64,000 nucleotides of DNA from a virus, in IMG/VR virus record IMGVR_UViG_3300044797_000394, positions 1-64,000 of that record. The stretch is one strand, 5' to 3'. Positions within the stretch are counted from its first letter, which is position 1. Each line of letters starts with the position of its first letter. Both the position numbers and the translations under genes were made by a program. Positions 28,949 to 35,251 of this stretch are shown here, piece by piece. The notes below the pieces were generated by a model. It saw nothing but the letters and a program-made list of their open reading frames with translations, was not told the origin of the DNA and did not search any database.

Positions 28949-29785
28949 ATGGCTAGGTTCTCCTTCGATCCTTCGCGCCTGAACTACAACATCGTTCAGA
29001 AGGGCAAAGAGTACAACCTTAGGCTCTTTTACCGGTCTCAGGCAATCTTCAAAACCCTCCTCGATCTTCTTCCCAGTAACTACTCGAGCACGATTGAAGG
29101 CCCAAACTACACGTTGGAGCTTAAAGCCGTTGCCGTGGAACTCGCACGCCTCGAGCTGGCTCTTGAGGACGTAAGCGGGGACTTGAACTGGGGTAACCTT
29201 CCCAATCAACAGACGACACGGTCGGACTTCCTCTATACGATTTGCGGTTACCTTTTGCTCGTAAACGGGCAGATCCCAACGATTACGTTCTCGGACAACT
29301 CCTTCCAAACGTTTCTTTTGGGGTTGCTCCAAATCTACTTTCAGGGGTCAATACCCAAATCTATCTCGGATGCGGTAGCCCTCTTCTATACAGGCGCCGT
29401 GACGGTTACGGAGAACTTCCTCCTCGTTCGTCAGGGAGCCTCCGGTTACGACATATCGGATGAGTTCGGATTCGGAATAGACGTCGTCGCCCCTCCCGGT
29501 GGGGGGTTTCCGCCAGATGTCTTTGACGTGGATTCTTCCATACGGCTCATCCTTGACATCATTCGACCCGCCCATACCCTTTATACGATTCGGTACATTT
29601 TCCAGGACACCTACGTTCCGAACGGAACGAACATCAACAAGATCCTCGATGCCATGTCCTGGTATCTCCACACGTACTACTACGAGGATTTTCGTTCTTA
29701 TTGGGCGGGTATACGTGACAGGGATCGTCTTGGGGTCAAGGTCAATAAAGCAGTGGTCAGTGAGGACCACTCGAAAGACTTTTGA
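28949..29785 (+). CDS. gpI-like baseplate/tail-fibre connector protein
   Basis: 278 aa. The N-terminal 100 residues are helical with an RLFYRSQAIFKTLLDLLPSN stretch, resembling the start of P2 gpI-type proteins, which tend to begin with a LLPxx motif. A loop-rich middle is followed by LILDIIRPAHTLYTIRYIFQ; the R-P-A-H-T-x-Y/W motif is the best clue to gpI. In P2 this protein joins the J protein to the fibre. Here it follows the giant fibre by three bases. The assignment is from motif and context and could be wrong in detail. Confidence 0.6.
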   Translation: MARFSFDPSRLNYNIVQKGKEYNLRLFYRSQAIFKTLLDLLPSNYSSTIEGPNYTLELKAVAVELARLELALEDVSGDLNWGNLPNQQTTRSDFLYTICGYLLLVNGQIPTITFSDNSFQTFLLGLLQIYFQGSIPKSISDAVALFYTGAVTVTENFLLVRQGASGYDISDEFGFGIDVVAPPGGGFPPDVFDVDSSIRLILDIIRPAHTLYTIRYIFQDTYVPNGTNINKILDAMSWYLHTYYYEDFRSYWAGIRDRDRLGVKVNKAVVSEDHSKDF

Positions 29786-29836
29786 GTTCCAGTTCAATAA
29801 CCTTTGATTATCCCCCCAAGGCTAGGAGCATCGCCC

Positions 29837-30553
29837 ATGCTGATTCAAGAAACCCACCCCCGTTTTCGATCCTCGGCTTTGATCCATGTCGAGCGAGCCT
29901 ACGACTTCGATGAGTCGCGAGGGCTTTGGATGTACCGCCAGGAAGAAGACGACGAAGTCGCGCACAACCTCGTGTTGAGCGGCGGCATCGACCAGCTCTT
30001 CATTCAGGGGTACGCAACGACGGGCCTGGCAACCAACGGCTTCAACTACATCGCCCTGTCGAACTCGGCGGGCACTTCGTTGTCCGGTACGTTCAACGTT
30101 TCCAACGGGTCGGCCAACGTTACGGCGTCCACGTCTCAGACTGGCTCCCTCTACCCTGGAGCGACCATCCTGTTCACCTCCGACACCAGCGACACCGTTT
30201 ACACGGTCTTGTCGGTTTCGGGCACGGCAATCGTTTTGACGGGGAACTACACGGGCACGTCGTACGGCGCAACGGCCGCCACGGCGGTCTCCTACAGTGA
30301 TACGACTCTCTCCGGTGAGCTTACGACGAACGGCCTCGGACGAACCCAAGGCACGTACGCCCACACGACGGGCACAACGACGGCGACGATTTCCCACACG
30401 TTCACGTATACGGGCGGTTCCTCGCAGGCGGTTCAGCTCACGGCGCTCTTCAATGCCTCTTCGGCCGGCGCGATGAACAACGAGATTCTGTTCACGCAGC
30501 GAACGCTGTACACCAATGATACTTTAGCGGTGACATACACCATCACCATTTGA
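29837..30553 (+). CDS. Fibre-like protein carrying one inserted beta module
   Basis: 238 aa. I place the start at ATG 29,837, which has AGGAG eight bases upstream; a TTG at 29,804 is in frame but poorly placed. Residues about 1-70 are an N-terminal domain (a YDFDESRGLWMYRQEEDDEV stretch followed by HNLVLSGGI) resembling in outline the start of the gene at 51,134. Residues about 80-150 are one copy of the recurring module (LSGTFNVSNGSANVTASTSQ ... LTGNYTGTSYGATA). The rest is a beta-rich tip ending LYTNDTLAVTYTI. It is the last gene before a strong terminator. Its GC content seems higher at third positions than that of the next genes. Confidence 0.75.
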   Translation: MLIQETHPRFRSSALIHVERAYDFDESRGLWMYRQEEDDEVAHNLVLSGGIDQLFIQGYATTGLATNGFNYIALSNSAGTSLSGTFNVSNGSANVTASTSQTGSLYPGATILFTSDTSDTVYTVLSVSGTAIVLTGNYTGTSYGATAATAVSYSDTTLSGELTTNGLGRTQGTYAHTTGTTTATISHTFTYTGGSSQAVQLTALFNASSAGAMNNEILFTQRTLYTNDTLAVTYTITI

Positions 30554-30576
30554 GTGTCTTTTCAAGCACTTGAAAG

Positions 30577-30612
30577 AACGGTCGTCCGAATTACGGACGA
30601 CCGTTTTATCTT
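30577..30612 (+). terminator. Intrinsic terminator after the gene at 29,837
   Basis: A perfect 12-bp stem (AACGGTCGTCCG, 30,577-30,588; CGGACGACCGTT, 30,594-30,605) with a five-base loop is followed by T-rich sequence (TTTTATCTTTT). It lies 24 bases after the preceding stop, and is the only hairpin plus T-tract of this strength that I see in the window, so it probably marks the end of the upstream transcription unit. Confidence 0.88.
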
Positions 30613-30638
30613 TTGTCTCTTCGGTGTTGTAGGAACTC

Positions 30639-31226
30639 ATGGCGAACCAATCCGTAAGCTCTACCATTATCGCTAGTTCGACATTTACGGCGGTAATTCC
30701 GAACGCGATTACGGTTTCGGGCGGGTCGATCCTCACTGTTACTTTCTCGAAGAACCTGCTTCTTTACGGAGTCAATGATCCTGGTAACTACCAAGTCACG
30801 GCTATCGGAGGGGGCGTCCCTTCCATGGTTCTCTCGGCGGTTCCAATTCAAAGTGTTCCAGGGGTTGTTACAGGGGTCACCCTGTACATTTACGAGCCCA
30901 CGAGTTCGAGCCTGTACCTTTTGACGGTCTCGGGTCTTCAGAATGCGGATGGAACCCCTTTCAACGCTTCAGCTCAATGGCGAACTGCCACTGGCGGGCC
31001 CCAAGTCACGGACGTTGAGTACATTCCTGCCAACGGGAGCTTTCTTTTGACTTTTTCGAAGCAGATGATGATTGACACCCCGCTCCTTAACCCCGCCGTT
31101 TACAGCATTTCTGGCCCAACCGTTGTGAACATTCTGGGAGTTCGAACCGCGAGTGCCAATCAGGTAGTTTTGCTCACCTTAGGCGTAGGTTCCGGGTCGT
31201 ACAGCGTCTTCGTCGCTGCTCCCTAA
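30639..31226 (+). CDS. Ig-like (SbsA/Big-type) surface protein
   Basis: 195 aa with AGGA four bases before the ATG. It reads as two Ig-like beta sandwiches: each has an L-x-V-T-F-S-K strand (ILTVTFSKNLL at about residue 30, SFLLTFSKQMM at about 130), then D/N-P-x-x-Y-x-V/I, and a V-x-L-x-x-x strand near the end. This is the scheme of SbsA-type Ig domains found in S-layer and virion decoration proteins. The protein has no signal peptide, as expected for a virion part. Related domains occur in the gene at 49,111. A likely role is decoration or weak binding to the cell surface. Confidence 0.68.
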   Translation: MANQSVSSTIIASSTFTAVIPNAITVSGGSILTVTFSKNLLLYGVNDPGNYQVTAIGGGVPSMVLSAVPIQSVPGVVTGVTLYIYEPTSSSLYLLTVSGLQNADGTPFNASAQWRTATGGPQVTDVEYIPANGSFLLTFSKQMMIDTPLLNPAVYSISGPTVVNILGVRTASANQVVLLTLGVGSGSYSVFVAAP

Positions 31227-31305
31227 ATTTTTGGGTTTTCTCTTGTACGCTCATAATGGATAGCAACTTCCGATTGCTCGGTACGCCGAGACAGAGGCCA
31301 AGTCC

Positions 31306-31689
31306 ATGCCCAAGACTCAGTACTTCGAAACTGCCGTGCTGAACGCTGCATTGCGAAACACCGCGTACAGCTCCCCGACGACCGTATACGTGGCTCTGTA
31401 CACCGGTTCTCCGACTCCCACAACGACTGGCACGGAGGTCAGCGGGGGCAGTTACACGAGACAGGCCGCGAGCTTCAGTGCTCCCGTAGCGGGTGCCGTG
31501 TCAAATACTCTGGACATCACATACCCCATTGCGACGTCGTCTTGGGGTACTGTTGTCGCCTTCGCCATTCTCGATGACCCAAACACTGGCAACATGCTTT
31601 ATTTCGGCTCGTTGACGACTTCCCGCGTTGTCAATATGAACGACCAAATCAAATTCCCAGCAGGACAATTGACCGTCACTGAGGCATAG
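31306..31689 (+). CDS. Small tail fibre/tip protein of a common phage family
   Basis: 127 aa with AGAGG before the ATG. The pattern is one I recognise from many tailed phages: LNAALRNTAYSSPTTVYVAL near the start, YTGSPTPTTTGTEVSGGSYT, then RQAASFSAP, and a late FAILDDPNTGNMLYFG with FPAGQLTVTE at the end. Members are small beta-structured proteins next to or fused into tail fibres. Exact role (tip, adaptor or decoration) is unknown. Confidence 0.72.
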   Translation: MPKTQYFETAVLNAALRNTAYSSPTTVYVALYTGSPTPTTTGTEVSGGSYTRQAASFSAPVAGAVSNTLDITYPIATSSWGTVVAFAILDDPNTGNMLYFGSLTTSRVVNMNDQIKFPAGQLTVTEA

Positions 31690-31706
31690 TTGACCGTCAA
31701 CTGTCC
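31663..31706 (+). other. Imperfect inverted repeat at the end of the 31,306 gene
   Basis: GGACAATTGAC (31,663-31,673) and GTCAACTGTCC (31,696-31,706) pair at 10 of 11 positions around a 22-base loop; TTGACCGTCA also occurs twice as a direct repeat (31,669 and 31,690). There is no T-tract after it. Together with the rest of the gap to 31,798 I see no gene here. Confidence 0.3.
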
Positions 31707-31773
31707 GTAGAGAAACTTACTCTTGGCGGAACCCGAACCTACTCTCCCAAGTTCTGAGGACACGGACCTCCTC

Positions 31774-33600
31774 CACTGAGCCAACTTTCTTCTTTTACCT
31801 CATGGGAGTAGGCACCCATGAGCACTCTTTCGCCTATCTACTCCTCGCCCAATCAGCTTTTGGGTATGTCCCTGGCGGGCCTTACCAGTGCCTCGGCCAC
31901 GGCGTCGAGCTACATCGACAACACGGCGAACGGGTCTTTATTGTTCCCTGGAACGGTTCTCCTCACGAACGGTTCCGCAACCGTCACAATGGCGTCAATC
32001 TCGGGAACCGTCACGGTGACCCAGGGATCGCAGATCGTTACGGCGGGCACGGCAAACTTCACGCCCTTAAGCGCGGGCCAGGTCATTAGTTTCAGTTCCC
32101 AGCCTGGTGTGAGCTACACGATTCTTGAGGTTTTTAGCACCACTCTGTTGCTTCTCTTGGGTAATTACGGCGGCGCAACATCCTCGACCGCAACCCTGTA
32201 CACGAACGGGGGTATGTACTTCAATTCGGCTCTGTACCAGAGTCAGTCGGTTCAGTTCGCGGGCACGTTGGGTACGTCGTACGTGGTCTCCTCGATCACG
32301 AGCCCATATGTCATGACTCTGACGAGCAACTACACGGGGAACTCGACGGGGGCTACGGCATCCGTTGCCCTTACGAACGGGTCCGTTACGGTTACGGGAA
32401 CCGGTTTTACAAGCTTCTACGCGGGTCAGTACGTCACGTTCAGTGGCGGTACTCCGACGGCTTCGGGTACGTACTACATTTCTTCGATTCAAAGCTCTAC
32501 GTCCCTCACCCTTGGATCCGTTTACACGGGATCCACGACGTCGGTAAACGCGACAATGACAGCGGGCGGACTCCAAATGTACTCGTTGCTCAATCAGTTC
32601 GAGGACATTCTGGTTCAGTTTAGGGTTACGGTTTCCAGCACTCCAACAGCTCCAGCTATCCTAAACATTTACGCCACGGGGTCGACCGATGGCGGTACCA
32701 CGTACGGTGAGCAGGTTAACGGGGTTTCAGGTCCAGTTACTTTGACGGCCCCGCCAAACGCTAGACTCGTTGGAATCATCAATCTAGGTACTACGGCCGC
32801 TCCATCGTCCAACATTGGTGGTTCCACTCTTACCGCTACGAACGGTTCCTCCATTGTTTCTGGCACGTCTACCACCATTTCTAGCTTGCTAGTTGGAATG
32901 ACGGTGACGTTCAGCACGGGTCAGGTGGGAGTCCCGTACACGATCATCGCGATACCGGCCACGACTCAATCCTCGGCTACGGTAACATTCAACGGCACCA
33001 CGACGGTGACGGGGTCTGGCACGACGTTTACGACCACCTTCTCTGTTGGACAGGTAGTCATCCAGTCTACCTACCTGACTGGTACCGTGCCGTACGTCAT
33101 TACGGCCATCGCCAGTAATACCTCTCTGACTATCAACACGGCTACTGGGGTTGGGACGGGCTCAGCGACCATGACAGGTCAACCGACGTTCGTTTTGAAC
33201 ACCCCCTTCACGGGTACGACTACGACCACGGGAGCTCTTACCGCTTACGTCAACAAATTCAGTCTTCCTTTCAGCATTGCAGCGGCATATGGGGGAACTC
33301 TCCCTGACCATATTGTCCTCATTGCCGAAAACAGGAGCGGACAGACTCTTTTCAATACGGCGATCACCCCGACCGCGGCTCTAACTCCAGGAACGAACCT
33401 TGTCACGGCGAGCGCGACTCTGGCCTCCTTCCTGACCCCCGGTCAAATGATCTCGTTCAGCTCCCAGTTGGGAGTTCCCTATACCGTTTCCTCGGTTAGT
33501 GGGACCTCGTTGACTTTGACCACGAACTATACGGGTGCCGGGGCTTCGACTGCTTCTATTTACATCGAGGCATTCACGCACACATGGCAAGGCACCAAAC
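31774..33600 (+). repeat. Segment duplicated at 35,205-37,040
   Basis: The leader, start codon and first 590 codons here and at 35,205-37,040 are copies of one ancestral segment. The order of framework and modules is the same; the proteins differ in many residues and in the inserted inner modules. Two unrelated genes (34,138 and 34,932) lie between the copies. Confidence 0.75.
31799..31822 (+). promoter_or_regulatory. Hairpin enclosing the start codon of the 31,818 gene
   Basis: CTCATGGG (31,799-31,806) and CCCATGAG (31,815-31,822) form a perfect 8-bp stem with an 8-base loop. The ATG is in the 3' arm; the purine-rich ribosome site (GGGAGTAGG) runs from the 5' arm into the loop. A TTCTTCTTTTA tract precedes it. 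The same leader, slightly changed, precedes the paralogue at 35,247. Confidence 0.6.
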
Positions 33601-34136
33601 GCCAATTCGTCGACCCATTGGAATCGAGTTCCACCTCGGCCATCACGGCCATTACGGGAGACGTCACGGCAACGGGACCCGGGTCAGTTACTGGAACGGT
33701 CAATTCGATCAGCGGCGCCTCTTCGATTCCCATCACGGCAACCGAGACGGTCCTGAACTCTAGCGGTACAAATCCCGTCAACTCGATCATCTACTCCCAG
33801 ACGACCACAAACTCCACGTCCACGACGGCCGTGTCGATTGCGATGGCTGCAAGCTCCGCCAGTCGCTTCATTGTCAACGTTCTAGGGGTAGACACGGGCG
33901 GAGCGGGAGACCTCTATAGCGCCGACTACGAGTTCCTGGTTCAACGAGCGGGGTCCTCCGCCGCCACTCTGAACCCTTCGACTCCCGCGGCCTACAATAT
34001 CCTCACGAACGGTTCAGGTAGCTCTATGAACTCCTCGGTCGCTCTCAGCACGAACACCTTGCAAATCTCGGTTACGGGTTTGGCGTCGACGACGATCCAC
34101 TGGTCTATCGACGTTACGCAGAAGGTGGTGGCCTAA
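31818..34136 (+). CDS. Modular fibre protein (chimeric paralogue of 35,247)
   Basis: 772 aa. The first 590 residues are paralogous to the whole of the gene at 35,247, from the shared TASSYIDNTANG near the start to HTWQGTKRQ at about residue 592. Within this part, recurring beta modules are nested (31,950-32,365 and 32,815-33,250). A region at about residues 255-330 (LNQFEDILVQFRVTVSST, YATGSTDGGTTYGEQVNGVS) and its partner at about 480-510 look like a framework domain interrupted by modules. The last 165 residues (from about 33,636) are instead shared with the C-terminus of the gene at 22,424 (VNVLGVDTGGAGDLYSADYE, YNILTNGSGSSMNSS). It is thus a fusion of two fibre types. Function: presumably receptor binding or a peripheral fibre. 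Confidence 0.82.
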   Translation: MSTLSPIYSSPNQLLGMSLAGLTSASATASSYIDNTANGSLLFPGTVLLTNGSATVTMASISGTVTVTQGSQIVTAGTANFTPLSAGQVISFSSQPGVSYTILEVFSTTLLLLLGNYGGATSSTATLYTNGGMYFNSALYQSQSVQFAGTLGTSYVVSSITSPYVMTLTSNYTGNSTGATASVALTNGSVTVTGTGFTSFYAGQYVTFSGGTPTASGTYYISSIQSSTSLTLGSVYTGSTTSVNATMTAGGLQMYSLLNQFEDILVQFRVTVSSTPTAPAILNIYATGSTDGGTTYGEQVNGVSGPVTLTAPPNARLVGIINLGTTAAPSSNIGGSTLTATNGSSIVSGTSTTISSLLVGMTVTFSTGQVGVPYTIIAIPATTQSSATVTFNGTTTVTGSGTTFTTTFSVGQVVIQSTYLTGTVPYVITAIASNTSLTINTATGVGTGSATMTGQPTFVLNTPFTGTTTTTGALTAYVNKFSLPFSIAAAYGGTLPDHIVLIAENRSGQTLFNTAITPTAALTPGTNLVTASATLASFLTPGQMISFSSQLGVPYTVSSVSGTSLTLTTNYTGAGASTASIYIEAFTHTWQGTKRQFVDPLESSSTSAITAITGDVTATGPGSVTGTVNSISGASSIPITATETVLNSSGTNPVNSIIYSQTTTNSTSTTAVSIAMAASSASRFIVNVLGVDTGGAGDLYSADYEFLVQRAGSSAATLNPSTPAAYNILTNGSGSSMNSSVALSTNTLQISVTGLASTTIHWSIDVTQKVVA

Positions 34137-34137
34137 G

Positions 34138-34884
34138 ATGCCTTTCGCATTGGGAGCAGGCGCTCCAGCACCGATAAACATATTTCCCGTTATTGCCACG
34201 GGCACCACCAGTCCGACTTGCGTTTCTTGGTTTCGTAGTGACTTAGGCGTCACTACAGACTCAAGCAATAACGTCTCTGAGTGGGTGGACCAATTGGGTT
34301 TGGCCAACAGTCAAACATTGACTCAAGCAACGCCTGGAAATAGGCCCGGGTACAAGACTACTGGAGGTCTCAATGGTTGTCCGTATATTGACTTCTCGAC
34401 CATAGGGGGGTACTTCCTTTCGTCAAGTCAGACTTTGAACCTAGGCAATCCATACGAAGTTTTCATGGTGGTTCAGTATACTACCTCGGATTCTACGGCA
34501 TGGTTGATCGACCTAACCAATTCTGGCGCAGGGTACCCGGCTATTCGTATGGGAACTGCCACTGAGATTGGTCAGAGAACTAGTACTAGCTTCATAAATC
34601 AGGTTACGGTCGCAACTGGAAATTCGTACCTTATCGATTGCCTTTTTTCTACCACCTCTGCATTTTCATATGTTTCCACTACCACGAACAGCACCACTGC
34701 CTCCTCTGGGGGCGGTGGTAACGTACCTGCGGGCGGAACCGGCATTGTAGTGGGTAACGGGGCAGGCTCCATTCAATTTGGTGGGAAGATTTACGAGTTG
34801 GCCTTTTACAACGGATCCGTCGGCTCTACAGTGCGCTCCGCTTGGAAGAGCTACGTCACCACACGTTATGGATTCACTGCATAA
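34138..34884 (+). CDS. Concanavalin/LamG-like lectin-type fibre protein
   Basis: 248 aa starting one base after the previous stop. The pattern is that of a LamG-type jelly roll used in phage and surface proteins: SWFRSDLGVTTDSSNNVSEW, VDQLGLANSQT, GLNGCPYIDF, NPYEVFMVVQYTTSD, a Gly-rich hairpin, and GKIYELAFYNGSVG near the end. Such domains bind carbohydrates. It sits between the two paralogous modular fibres and could be carried at their tip. By eye it uses more ATA, TTA, AGT and ACT codons than the baseplate genes, so it may be a later acquisition. Confidence 0.68.
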   Translation: MPFALGAGAPAPINIFPVIATGTTSPTCVSWFRSDLGVTTDSSNNVSEWVDQLGLANSQTLTQATPGNRPGYKTTGGLNGCPYIDFSTIGGYFLSSSQTLNLGNPYEVFMVVQYTTSDSTAWLIDLTNSGAGYPAIRMGTATEIGQRTSTSFINQVTVATGNSYLIDCLFSTTSAFSYVSTTTNSTTASSGGGGNVPAGGTGIVVGNGAGSIQFGGKIYELAFYNGSVGSTVRSAWKSYVTTRYGFTA

Positions 34885-34931
34885 CGTGAGCCATTTATGC
34901 TAGGATTCCTGTTCCTATGGAGGACACCAAA

Positions 34932-35150
34932 ATGGTCAATGTAAAAGAGAACCTACACGGAAAAGCCACTGTTCGGAGTGAAGATGGAACCGAGGAGAAG
35001 GTTATCTGCCTCGTGGACATTCACCACGGTCCCTTTACCGCGTCCGCCGCAGAGAAGTTCGCGGCCGGTCTTGCTGGCGCCCCGCTTGCGGCTCCCTACC
35101 TCTTTCGAGTGGTAGCCATCGTTCCAGTCAAAGAAACGGCCAAAGGTTAG
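34932..35150 (+). CDS. Small protein of unknown function, 72 aa
   Basis: I place the start at ATG 34,932 because GGAGG lies eight bases upstream; ATG 34,917 is in frame but has no site. The product is soluble, with a beta-rich first half (GKATVRSEDGTEEKVICLVD), an Ala-rich helix (SAAEKFAAGLAGAPLAA) and a final strand FRVVAIVPV. It is not fibre-like in composition and could be a chaperone or regulator of the neighbouring fibres. No family recognised. Confidence 0.65.
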   Translation: MVNVKENLHGKATVRSEDGTEEKVICLVDIHHGPFTASAAEKFAAGLAGAPLAAPYLFRVVAIVPVKETAKG

Positions 35151-35171
35151 TTCCCCAAAAATTGTGGGGAA
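35151..35171 (+). other. Short hairpin after the 72-aa gene
   Basis: TTCCCCA and TGGGGAA form a 7-bp stem around a 7-base A/T-rich loop, immediately after the stop. There is no T-tract on the + strand, so termination is doubtful. Confidence 0.35.
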
Positions 35172-35226
35172 CCCTTGGAAATTGGTCTTGCGGGGACTCT
35201 TTCCTGAGGCCACTTTCTTCTTTTAG

Positions 35227-35251
35227 CTCACGGGATTAGGCACCCCATGAG
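35227..35251 (+). promoter_or_regulatory. Hairpin enclosing the start codon of the 35,247 gene
   Basis: CTCACGGG (35,227-35,234) and CCCATGAG (35,244-35,251) pair at seven of eight positions; the ATG is in the 3' arm and GGGATTAGG precedes it. The upstream TTCTTCTTTTA tract matches the leader of 31,818, so the leader was copied with the gene. Confidence 0.55.

Noticed and set aside
31240-31270. Possible sigma-70-type promoter before the 31,306 gene
   Set aside because: A TTGGGT and a TAATGG box are about 17 bases apart, but both match the consensus poorly, and phage late promoters need not follow this consensus.
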